From positions 1 through 13,680 of the forward strand of contig CAAFYX010000134.1 in assembly GCA_900767375.1 (NCBI GenBank): 13,680 nucleotides of DNA. The letters run 5' to 3'. The position numbers were made by a program, and so were the translations under genes. Below are positions 6,856-13,589 of the stretch, one piece after another. Source of the DNA: Rikenellaceae bacterium. GTDB taxonomy: Bacteria > Bacteroidota > Bacteroidia > Bacteroidales > UBA932. Within the stretch, counting starts at the first letter, position 1; every line of letters begins with the position of its first letter. The notes beneath the pieces were generated by a model, which was not told where the DNA came from, searched no databases, and was given only the letters and a program-made list of their open reading frames with translations.

Positions 6856-7158
6856 ATGACAGTAACCATTAATCAGGAAGGCAACAAATTCAACGCCTCC
6901 ATCGAGGGTCGTATTGACACCACCACAGCGGATCAGTTCATGCAGGACATCACTCCTATGCTCGAGGCCAAGGGAGCTGACATAACCATCGACTGCAAGG
7001 ATATGTCATATACCTCCAGCCAGGGTCTCAGAATCTTCCTCATGCTCCAGAAGAGCGTCATGGCTTCTGCCGGAAGCCTTGTCCTTATCAATATGATCCC
7101 TTCTGTGAAGGAGGTATTCGACATCACAGGATTCTCATCAATCATCAAGATCCAATAG
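6856..7158 (+). CDS. STAS-domain anti-sigma factor antagonist
   Basis: At 100 residues this is a bare STAS domain, like SpoIIAA or RsbV. The diagnostic segment ITIDCKDMSYTSSQGLRIFL contains the conserved SS-x-G-L turn; S55 matches the serine phosphorylated by the cognate kinase in the known family, preceded by S54. A second typical segment, LVLINMIPSVKEVFDITGF, follows. In the established partner-switch scheme the unphosphorylated form binds the kinase and frees the kinase's target, and phosphorylation reverses this. The kinase gene is 4 bp upstream and the alarmone synthetase starts 16 bp downstream, so all are probably on one mRNA. The Gln in SSQG, where Ala, Ser or another small residue is usual, is slightly unusual but should not prevent phosphorylation. 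Confidence 0.92.
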   Translation: MTVTINQEGNKFNASIEGRIDTTTADQFMQDITPMLEAKGADITIDCKDMSYTSSQGLRIFLMLQKSVMASAGSLVLINMIPSVKEVFDITGFSSIIKIQ

Positions 7159-7174
7159 TTCACTGACTACGCCT

Positions 7175-8281
7175 ATGTCTGACATTGCGGACTACGGCCT
7201 CGATCTTCATGGCCAGATGCTTCTGGAGGAGTATCGGGAGAATCTCCCTACTTTCCAGAAAATGCAGGAAATAGTCGATTCCGTCTTGAAGAATGCCCTT
7301 TCCGAAAACGGTATCTATGTAACCGCCGTTGAGTCCAGGGTCAAGGCTGAGAAGAGCCTGGCCGGCAAGCTGGAACTCAAAGGGGCTAAGTACCATGCGC
7401 TTTCCGACATCACCGATATCCTCGGTGCCAGGGTCATAACCTTCTATTCCGAGGACGTGGACAAGGTCGCCGCCCTTGCGGAGAGCCTTTTCGAGATAGA
7501 CTGGTCAAACAGCGTGGACAAGAGAAAGATGCACACGCTGGACAGTTTCGGATATATGTCCCTCCATTACATCTGCCGCATACCTGCCTCGATGTACAGT
7601 GACCCCGAGTATCCGGGGGTAAACACTTTCTGGTGGGAGCTTCAGTTCCGCACCACGCTTCAGCATATGTGGGCCAACATGCACCACGACACGGGATACA
7701 AGTCCGGCGTCGAGGTGCCTATCGAGTATCTGCGCGCGCTCAACAGCCTTGCCGGAATGCTTGAACTGGCAGACAATGAGTTCAGCCGCATACGCACGTC
7801 GATAAACAACTACCGGCGCGAAGTCAATGCCTTGGTCCAGGATGGCAAGTTCGACGATGTGAACCTGAATGGTGACACATATCACAGCTACCTTAAGCTC
7901 AAACCGTTCGACAAGCTCACTGCAAAGATTGCTGCTGTCAACCAGGCGGAGATCCATCATACTTCTCTGAGGAACTTCCTTCCTGTATTCAAGGCCATGG
8001 GGTTCAGCACCCTTGGCGACCTTGACAGGCTGATACACGACTATAGTGACGCTGCATACGACCTTGCCCGCTATGAGCTGGGAAAGACCGATCTTGACAT
8101 CATTTCCTCCACCATTGCGGTGCAGGACCTCTGCATTGTATATATCATCAAGAACGGAGGCGGTGAGGCCGATCTTGTCAAGATGTTCAACGAACTGGTA
8201 GGGGAGTCCTCTTACAATGAAACACGTGCGAAGAGGATAATGGGCATAGTGGAACGTTATCCGCTTCTTAGACAGAAATAA
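7175..8281 (+). CDS. RelA/SpoT-domain (p)ppGpp synthetase with C-terminal extension
   Basis: In this 368-residue protein, residues about 25-210 carry a complete RelA_SpoT nucleotidyltransferase domain: RVKAEKSLAGK (R55, K57, K60, S61), DILGARV (catalytic D81, R86), GYMSLHY (G126, Y127, S129, H131) and ELQFRT (catalytic E155, Q157, R159). These match the residues that bind ATP and GDP/GTP and transfer pyrophosphate to make (p)ppGpp. There is no HD hydrolase, TGS or ACT domain, so it is a small-alarmone-synthetase type. The roughly 155 residues after the domain (from about 211) are helical-looking and I do not recognise them; ordinary small synthetases are shorter (about 200-260 residues). The hydrolase-kinase fusion gene starts 3 bp downstream, so synthesis and breakdown enzymes are paired. 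Start: ATG 16 bp after the STAS stop. Confidence 0.9.
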   Translation: MSDIADYGLDLHGQMLLEEYRENLPTFQKMQEIVDSVLKNALSENGIYVTAVESRVKAEKSLAGKLELKGAKYHALSDITDILGARVITFYSEDVDKVAALAESLFEIDWSNSVDKRKMHTLDSFGYMSLHYICRIPASMYSDPEYPGVNTFWWELQFRTTLQHMWANMHHDTGYKSGVEVPIEYLRALNSLAGMLELADNEFSRIRTSINNYRREVNALVQDGKFDDVNLNGDTYHSYLKLKPFDKLTAKIAAVNQAEIHHTSLRNFLPVFKAMGFSTLGDLDRLIHDYSDAAYDLARYELGKTDLDIISSTIAVQDLCIVYIIKNGGGEADLVKMFNELVGESSYNETRAKRIMGIVERYPLLRQK

Positions 8282-8284
8282 GCT

Positions 8285-9691
8285 ATGGCAAACAAATACA
8301 TGGATTCAAGCCTTCTGGACAAAGCGATAATCTTTGCGACGAAGGCTCACGCAAACACCGAACGACGGGGAAAGGGCTTCCCTTATATTGTACATCCTAT
8401 GGAGGCTATGGAAATAGTGGCCACCATGACTTCAGACCAGGAGATGCTGGCTGCAGCAGCTCTTCACGACACTGTGGAGGACACTGATGTCACAGTGGAG
8501 CAGATCCGTGCCGAGTTCGGGGACAGAGTAGCGGCTATGGTGGCCAGCGAGTCTGACGTCTTCGTGAGCGGCGTCAGCGAAGAAGACAGCTGGCGCGACC
8601 GCAAGAAGGCCGCCATCGACAGACTTGCTGCAGCCGGGCACGATTCGAAGGTCGTTGCCCTGGGTGACAAGCTCAGCAACATGAGGGCCATCTACCGTGA
8701 CTACTGCAAGGTGGGCGATGAACTATGGAAACTTTTCCATGCTCCGGGAGGAAAGGCCGACCACGCCTGGCATTACCGCGGGCTGGCGGACTCCTTGAGG
8801 GAGCTGTCTGATACTTTCGCTTTCCAGGAGTTCGAGAAACTCATTCTTGAGGTTTTCGGGGAGCCGGAGCCTGAACTCGTGGACATGAATGACTATGTGG
8901 AAAGCGGTGACGGTTTCACAGCCATCAGCTACAGCCACAGGACAGAACAGGTGATGATGAAGCTTTATGCTCCGTTCATCCCTCCGGAGGTTCCGCGCCA
9001 GGAACTGAAAAGGGTGAATGACGTCAGGGCTCTCGGTATCAATACTCCGCCTGCACTGGGTATGGTCACGGATGGGAAACGCATAGGCGTGAAGTTCCAG
9101 CGCATCATCGACAAACGCTCTTATGCGAGGGCCATTTCGCAGGATATCTCCTCGCTGAAGGACTATGCAATCAGGTTCGCGCATGACTGCAAGGCTCTGC
9201 ATCAGACTGAATGCAATACGCGCAACTTCCCTAAGATATCAGATCTGGCCAAGTCTGCGATAACCCGCAATACCATATATTCGGATGTCCAGAAGGCGAA
9301 GATGCTGAAATTCTTCGATTCAGTGCCGGAGGCCACCACCTGCCTCCACGGTGATATGCATATCGGTAACATCATCACAGACGGAAAGGAAACCTGGTGG
9401 ATCGATTTGAGTGATTTCACCTACGGAAATCCGCTTTACGATTTCGGTATGTTCTATTTTGTCACTTATGTCTGTGCCGATCAGAACGAAAGGCTGTTCC
9501 ATATCACTACGGAGCAGATGCGGGAGTTCTGGAAATATTTTGTGGAAGAGTATTTCGAGGGAGAGCCGGTCGAGTCCGTGAATGAAAGGATCGCTCCGTT
9601 CGCTGCATACTATATCTTGAACTTCAATCTCCGCGGACTTGTGTTCCCTGAGATGAAGGCGTTCATCGACAGTATTTTCCCGGACGAATAG
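8285..9691 (+). CDS. (p)ppGpp hydrolase-like HD domain fused to APH-type kinase domain
   Basis: The 468-residue protein has two domains. Residues 1 to about 190 resemble the HD (p)ppGpp hydrolase domain of SpoT and Mesh1: R28 and H37 in RRGKGFPYIVHP, H61-D62 and E65-D66 in ALHDTVEDT, and D128 with N132 in ALGDKLSNMRA. The spacing matches the Mn-binding and catalytic residues of RSH hydrolases, so hydrolase activity is likely. Residues about 205-450 resemble an aminoglycoside-phosphotransferase/protein-kinase-like fold of the TIGR02172 type: K226 in MMKLY, E240, catalytic D357 and N362 in HGDMHIGN, and D374 in WWIDLSDF. The kinase substrate is unknown; drug resistance is unlikely given the context. 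It is the last gene of the operon, 3 bp after the synthetase. Nine bases separate its stop from that of the convergent nrdG. Confidence 0.88.
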   Translation: MANKYMDSSLLDKAIIFATKAHANTERRGKGFPYIVHPMEAMEIVATMTSDQEMLAAAALHDTVEDTDVTVEQIRAEFGDRVAAMVASESDVFVSGVSEEDSWRDRKKAAIDRLAAAGHDSKVVALGDKLSNMRAIYRDYCKVGDELWKLFHAPGGKADHAWHYRGLADSLRELSDTFAFQEFEKLILEVFGEPEPELVDMNDYVESGDGFTAISYSHRTEQVMMKLYAPFIPPEVPRQELKRVNDVRALGINTPPALGMVTDGKRIGVKFQRIIDKRSYARAISQDISSLKDYAIRFAHDCKALHQTECNTRNFPKISDLAKSAITRNTIYSDVQKAKMLKFFDSVPEATTCLHGDMHIGNIITDGKETWWIDLSDFTYGNPLYDFGMFYFVTYVCADQNERLFHITTEQMREFWKYFVEEYFEGEPVESVNERIAPFAAYYILNFNLRGLVFPEMKAFIDSIFPDE

Positions 9692-9700
9692 GAATAAGGA

Positions 9701-10213
9701 TTACCTTAATGGAACAAGGGGGACGGTGCCAGGAATGGTGTCGTCCTCTTTCGGTGTAAGATATATTATTCTCTGGTTGGCGCTGCCCCGGAACAGAAGC
9801 TGGGTGTTTCTCTGAGCGAGGATGAACGGGCCGTCGACAATCACGTCGAGATATGGAAGGATCATCGAAAGGTGCTCGTCCGCCCTGATCTCTTCGATGG
9901 TGAACCCGGTCCAGCACCAGATGGTCTTGCTAGTCTCCGCCTTTATCCTTCTGGCGAGCTCGGTGAATGCTTCCACCTGATAGAGCGGATCCCCTCCGGA
10001 GAAGGAGACATTGGAGAATTCGTCAGCCTTGATGATGTCCATAAGCTCATCTATGCTGACTTCATGGCCGTTCGCCATATCCCAGGATTGGGGGTTATGG
10101 CAGCCGGGGCAATGGTGGTGGCAGCCGGCGCAGTATATGGAAGTACGCAGACCAGGGCCGTCGGCCATGGTCTGCTCTATTACTTCCATTATGGTAATCT
10201 TGTCTTTGCTCAT
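9701..10213 (-). CDS. nrdG: Anaerobic ribonucleoside-triphosphate reductase activating protein (radical SAM)
   Basis: The 170-residue protein uses an iron-sulfur cluster and S-adenosylmethionine to place the glycyl radical on NrdD. The radical-SAM cluster motif is CHHHCPGC (C31, C35, C38; CxxxCxxC), preceded by DGPGLRTSIYCAG and followed by HNPQSWD, all typical of NrdG. The SAM-contacting FSGGDPLYQ lies at about residues 71-79. The length is that of the family. It starts 15 bp after the nrdD stop, so the two are one transcript as usual. A near-perfect 5-bp repeat (TAAGG/CCTTA, 9695-9708) at the convergent end with the operon on the other strand is too weak to call a terminator. Confidence 0.96.
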   Translation of the reverse strand: MSKDKITIMEVIEQTMADGPGLRTSIYCAGCHHHCPGCHNPQSWDMANGHEVSIDELMDIIKADEFSNVSFSGGDPLYQVEAFTELARRIKAETSKTIWCWTGFTIEEIRADEHLSMILPYLDVIVDGPFILAQRNTQLLFRGSANQRIIYLTPKEDDTIPGTVPLVPLR

Positions 10214-10228
10214 CAGAGCGGGGGAGTG

Positions 10229-12436
10229 CTATTTGTGGATGACCCTGTCTTTCAGCTCGGCAAGCTTTGCGCTGTTCCAGCGGTTGGTGGTACCTACGAG
10301 GTAGCCGGTGATGCGCTGTAGGGTGTCGATGTTCTGGCCGTGGCAGTGAGGGCATTCGGTAAGGCCTTCGGTGGCATCCTCGTAACCGCAGTCGAGGCAG
10401 CGGTTGCGGTTGTGGTTCACGCTTCCGTATCCGATGTCGTATTTGTCCATGAGGTCCACGATGCTCATGATAGCTTCAGGGTTATGGGTGGCGTCTCCGT
10501 CGATCTCAACGTAGAAGATATGTCCGGCATTCTCATACTTGTGGTATGGTCCCTCTATCTCAGCCTTGTGCTGAGGGGTGCAGTGGAAGTATACCGGGAT
10601 ATGGCTGGAGTTTGTGTAGTAGTCCTTGTCGGTGATGCCCGGGATGACTCCGAATTTCTTCTTGTCCATCCTGGTGAAACGGCCGGCGAGGCCCTCGGCA
10701 GGAGTGGCGAAGAATGTGAAGTTGTGCTGGAACGTTTCGGTGAATCCGTCCACTCTCTCACGCATATGCTTGATGATGCGGAGACCGAGCTCCTGTGCCT
10801 CGTCGCTCTCTCCGTGATGTTTTCCGATGAGGGCGATAAGGGTCTCTGCGAGACCGATGAATCCTATGGAAAGGGTGCCCTGGTTGAGGACGCTTTCGAT
10901 GGTGTCGCATTCATTGAGGTTTTCGGAGCCCATCCAGAGGCCGTTCATGAGCAGAGGGAACTGCTTCTTGACAGCGGTCTTCTGGAACTCGAAGCGCTCG
11001 TTGAGCTGCTTGGCGGCGATGTCGAGGGCCCAGTCCACTCTCTCAAAGAACTTGGCGATCCTTTCTTCCTTGTCCTGGATGCTCATGCACTCGATGGCGA
11101 GGCGGACGATATTGACGGTGGTGAAGCTAAGGTTGCCGCGGCCGATGGAGGTCTTAGGGCCGAAGTTGTTGGCGTAGACCCTGGTACGGCATCCCATTGT
11201 GGCGACCTCGTGCTCGTATCTCTTAGGGTCGTCGGCTTTCCAGGCTTCATCCTGGTTGAAGGATGCGTCGAGGTTGAGGAAGTTAGGGAAGAATCTTCTG
11301 GCCGATACCTTGCAGGCGAACTTGTAGAGGTCGTAGTTAGGGTCGGTAGGGAGGTAGCTGACACCTCTCTTCTTCTTCCATATCTGGATAGGGAAGATGG
11401 CGGTGGAGCCGTTGCCTACACCTTCGTATGTGGTGTTGAGGATCTCGCGGATGATGCAGCGTCCTTCAGCGGACGTGTCGGTACCGTAGTTGATGGAACT
11501 GAACACGACCTGGTTTCCACCGCGGGAGTGGATGGTGTTCATGTTGTGGACGAATGCCTCCATGGCCTGATGGACGCGGCCCACGGTCATGTTTATGGCG
11601 TGCTGGATGACTTTCTCGTCTCCCAGAAGTCCGGTGAGGTCTCTCTTGAAGTAGTCGTCGATCTTTGTGTCGTTCAGGTAGGAGTAGTCCTTGCCGTTGA
11701 AGGAGCTCATCTTCTTGAGCTCTTCCTGGAACGAAAGCCTTACGAAAGGAGCGAGGTAGAAGTCGAAGGCCGGGATGGCCTGACCTCCGTGCATCTCGTT
11801 CTGGACAGTCTCCATGGAGATGCAGGCCAGAACGGCTGCTGTTTCGATTCTCTTTGCAGGGCGGGACTCGCCGTGGCCGGCCTTGAGGCCGTGCTCGAGA
11901 ATCTTGTCCAGAGGATGCTGGATACAGGTAAGACTCTTTGTAGGATAGTAGTCCTTGTCATGGATGTGGATGTACCCTTTCTGTACAGCCTCCTTGACGT
12001 CTTCTGAGAGGAGGCAGTTGTCCACATAGGTCTTCGTGGACTCGGAAGCGAACTTCATCATCATTCCCGCAGGGGTGTCCGCGTTCATGTTGGCGTTCTC
12101 GCGGGTGATGTCGTTGGCCTGTGCATCGATGATCTCCTGGAATATTTCGTTGCTCTTAGCGTTTCGGGCAAGGCTTCTCTGGTTTCTGTAGGCGATGTAT
12201 TTCTTTGCGACTTCCTTCCTCGGGCTGTTCATGAGCTCCATCTCCACGCAGTCCTGAATCTCCTCCACGCTCATCTGCTCCTTGTTGACCTTGGATATCG
12301 CGTCCGCAATCTGGGCGGCGAGGATGATGTCCTCTCCCTTTTCGGTCACATTCATGGCCTTCAGGATGGCTGCAACGATTTTCTGGTTGTTGTATTCTAC
12401 AACGCGTCCGTCGCGCTTGACAACTTGCTGTATCAT
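10229..12436 (-). CDS. nrdD: Anaerobic ribonucleoside-triphosphate reductase, class III
   Basis: The 735-residue glycyl-radical enzyme makes dNTPs from NTPs without oxygen. Residues about 3-95 form an ATP-cone (VVKRDGRVVEYNNQKIVAAI ... KKYIAYRNQRSLAR) for allosteric control. Core motifs include IHIHDKDYY (about 156-164), GGNQVVFSSINYGTDTS (306-322) and TMGCRTRVYANN with C416. The C-terminal zinc site has C680, C683, C695 and C698 (CLDCGY ... CPHCHG), and the radical loop is RITGYLVG with G711. Its presence with nrdG indicates anaerobic growth. A perfect -7 box lies about 50 bp upstream on the minus strand. I see no NrdR-box pair in the leader. A long open frame on the opposite strand inside it is a shadow. 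Confidence 0.97.
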   Translation of the reverse strand: MIQQVVKRDGRVVEYNNQKIVAAILKAMNVTEKGEDIILAAQIADAISKVNKEQMSVEEIQDCVEMELMNSPRKEVAKKYIAYRNQRSLARNAKSNEIFQEIIDAQANDITRENANMNADTPAGMMMKFASESTKTYVDNCLLSEDVKEAVQKGYIHIHDKDYYPTKSLTCIQHPLDKILEHGLKAGHGESRPAKRIETAAVLACISMETVQNEMHGGQAIPAFDFYLAPFVRLSFQEELKKMSSFNGKDYSYLNDTKIDDYFKRDLTGLLGDEKVIQHAINMTVGRVHQAMEAFVHNMNTIHSRGGNQVVFSSINYGTDTSAEGRCIIREILNTTYEGVGNGSTAIFPIQIWKKKRGVSYLPTDPNYDLYKFACKVSARRFFPNFLNLDASFNQDEAWKADDPKRYEHEVATMGCRTRVYANNFGPKTSIGRGNLSFTTVNIVRLAIECMSIQDKEERIAKFFERVDWALDIAAKQLNERFEFQKTAVKKQFPLLMNGLWMGSENLNECDTIESVLNQGTLSIGFIGLAETLIALIGKHHGESDEAQELGLRIIKHMRERVDGFTETFQHNFTFFATPAEGLAGRFTRMDKKKFGVIPGITDKDYYTNSSHIPVYFHCTPQHKAEIEGPYHKYENAGHIFYVEIDGDATHNPEAIMSIVDLMDKYDIGYGSVNHNRNRCLDCGYEDATEGLTECPHCHGQNIDTLQRITGYLVGTTNRWNSAKLAELKDRVIHK

Positions 12437-12488
12437 ATTCCGATTGATTAATTGGTTAAAAGGGTACGTTCCCCAACAGGGTTAGGTG

Positions 12489-12496
12489 CAAAGATA
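12489..12496 (-). promoter_or_regulatory. -7 box of the nrdDG operon
   Basis: On the minus strand this reads TATCTTTG, a perfect TAnnTTTG match, giving an expected leader of about 45 nt before the nrdD ATG at 12436. A small inverted repeat (ATAAC/GTTAT, about 12522-12539) lies just upstream where an activator could bind; that role is a guess. Confidence 0.5.
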
Positions 12497-12552
12497 GAAT
12501 ATAAATGACATTCTTGTAAAGATAACATTAAAAAGTTATTAACAATAATGAA

Positions 12553-12586
12553 ATAATCCTGTTAACTTGTTGGCTAACAGGATTAT
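12553..12586 (-). terminator. Perfect 12-bp hairpin, terminator of the phosphopantetheinyl transferase gene
   Basis: ATAATCCTGTTA (12553-12564) and TAACAGGATTAT (12575-12586) are exact reverse complements with a 10-nt loop. Read on the minus strand the hairpin begins 41 nt after the stop of the transferase gene and is followed by a T-rich stretch (TTTCATTATTG), as in an intrinsic terminator. Its only other neighbour is the nrdD promoter region, which it would insulate from read-through. Confidence 0.7.
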
Positions 12587-12627
12587 ATAAGTGGTATTTA
12601 TTTTGAATGATTCCAGATTGGAAAAAA

Positions 12628-13269
12628 TTACTCGGTCACCCATACCAGGACGTGGCGGTCGAAGGTGATGTACTCCAGATCGAGCTCCTCCTCGTATCCG
12701 TCCTTGTGGATGAACGTAGCTTCGAGCTCGCCTTCGCCCTTCGAACGGAAATGCTCCACTTCGATCTGCTCGGCGAAATCCACGTTGTACTGGGACATCT
12801 TCTTGAATATGGCCTCCTTTGCGCACCAGTAGATGGCGAGCTGCTCGTTCTTCTCCTCCTTGTCGTCCTCGAGGTCGTCGATCTCGTCCTCGGAGAGGGC
12901 TTTCTTCTCCACTGCGGAGAAGTCGCGGTCAAGCGACTCGATGTCGATGCCCACTTCGTCGTTCTGGTCCAGGATGACTGCGACGTACTTGTCGGTATGG
13001 GTGATGGAGATGTTTATGGAGTCATTCTCAATGTACGGCTTGCCGTTGTCGTGGTGTGCGAGATAAACCTTCTCGCCGAACAGTTCGTTGAGGAGCGCGC
13101 GCACTGCAAGCCTCTGCTTGCGGAGCGATTCGCTCTTGATGAATGAAATCTCTTCCATTTCGTCGGAAGGGGTGGAGCTGAGCTCACGCAGCTCGGCTTC
13201 CGTCTCTTCGACCTTCCATACCGCGACCTTAGCGGTGTTGTCAAGTTCTTTCTCTAAAAATAAAGCCAT
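12628..13269 (-). CDS. 4'-phosphopantetheinyl transferase superfamily protein (Sfp/AcpT-like)
   Basis: The 213-residue cytoplasmic enzyme moves 4'-phosphopantetheine from coenzyme A to a serine of an acyl or peptidyl carrier protein. The family motifs are in order: GKPYIEND (about 76-83), ISITHTDKYVAV (about 87-98, the SISHS-type segment), VGIDIES (D109 and E111, metal ligands) and YWCAKEAIFKK (W148, K151, E152, K156). The size fits the two-lobed Sfp type. An acidic stretch (SEDEIDDLEDDKEE, about 126-139) separates the two motifs and is unusually charged. Start: ATG at 13269, with a near-consensus TTTATTTG (13289-13296, minus) just upstream. A longer, structured leader from a stronger promoter near 13480 is also possible. 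The gene ends before a perfect hairpin and so seems monocistronic. The carrier protein it serves is not in the window. Confidence 0.9.
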   Translation of the reverse strand: MALFLEKELDNTAKVAVWKVEETEAELRELSSTPSDEMEEISFIKSESLRKQRLAVRALLNELFGEKVYLAHHDNGKPYIENDSINISITHTDKYVAVILDQNDEVGIDIESLDRDFSAVEKKALSEDEIDDLEDDKEEKNEQLAIYWCAKEAIFKKMSQYNVDFAEQIEVEHFRSKGEGELEATFIHKDGYEEELDLEYITFDRHVLVWVTE

Positions 13270-13299
13270 ATATAAATATAAGGTTGTTCAAATAAATCT

Positions 13300-13471
13300 C
13301 AGTTCGCTCCAAAGCACGACAAATCACGCCATGGGACAACTGTCCTGGCGCAGTGCGGTGGTATTTCTGTACTTGTAAGCCGCCGGCGGGTCCTCAGAGG
13401 TGGGTTCCGCTAGAAAACTTGTGTCTGTCAGAGTAGAACTGGGAGGTTCCATATAATGATGTTACAATTTA
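13300..13471 (-). ncRNA. Candidate structured small RNA or long structured leader
   Basis: The 320-bp gap between the transferase and the malate dehydrogenase holds no open frame I can support, but it holds a GC-rich block with AT-rich flanks that can fold. A closing stem pairs CAGTTC (13300-13305) with GAACTG (13436-13441), extended by CTC/GAG (13307-13309/13431-13433) and GACA/TGTC (13318-13321/13426-13429). Inside are a strong hairpin, CGCCA/TGGCG with GGAC/GTCC (13327-13350), and two short GCGG/CCGC stems (13355-13383, 13386-13410). The minus strand is favoured because a good promoter faces into it (13478-13506). It could be a 6S-like RNA, another Bacteroidales small RNA, or the leader of the transferase mRNA. 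I recognise no known riboswitch core, tmRNA, RNase P or SRP RNA signature, and no terminator follows it. Confidence 0.4.
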
Positions 13472-13477
13472 TCATCA

Positions 13478-13506
13478 CAAATATAACTGATTTTTTGGAT
13501 TTCAAA
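13478..13506 (-). promoter_or_regulatory. Minus-strand promoter facing the structured RNA region
   Basis: On the minus strand there is a TTTG (13503-13506), 17 bp, then TATATTTG (13478-13485), which is a perfect TAnnTTTG -7 box. This is the only promoter in the window where both boxes are visible, though the spacer is a little shorter than the usual 19-21. Transcription is expected to begin near 13471 and run through the foldable block toward the phosphopantetheinyl transferase gene. Confidence 0.5.
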
Positions 13507-13537
13507 GAAAGACTACACCTTTTTCTCATATATTTCG

Positions 13538-13545
13538 TATATTTG
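13538..13545 (+). promoter_or_regulatory. -7 box of the malate dehydrogenase gene
   Basis: TATATTTG is a perfect TAnnTTTG match 44 bp upstream of the ATG at 13590, predicting a leader of about 38 nt that is very AT-rich. No -33 TTTG is evident. Confidence 0.55.
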
Positions 13546-13589
13546 CAGCCATAAACGGACAACGTATAACTTTTTTTCAATAATTTATT

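Noticed and set aside
8885..9640. Aminoglycoside resistance gene
   Set aside because: The APH-like domain is fused to an alarmone hydrolase domain and embedded in a chromosomal signalling operon; the family has many non-resistance members, so a resistance call is not supported.
9692..9708. Hairpin between the convergent hydrolase-kinase and nrdG genes
   Set aside because: Only a 5-bp stem (TAAGG/CCTTA) without a U tract; too weak to call.
10340..12007. A 555-codon open frame on the plus strand
   Set aside because: It lies wholly antisense to nrdD, which has every family motif. Its translation is Val/Glu/Asp/Gly-rich with no recognisable domain, typical of a shadow created by codon bias.
13300..13450. 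tmRNA, RNase P RNA, SRP RNA or a cobalamin riboswitch
   Set aside because: I looked for the tRNA-like ends of tmRNA, the conserved GGAGGAAAGUCC-type core of RNase P, the SRP tetraloop region and the riboswitch B12 box; none is present.
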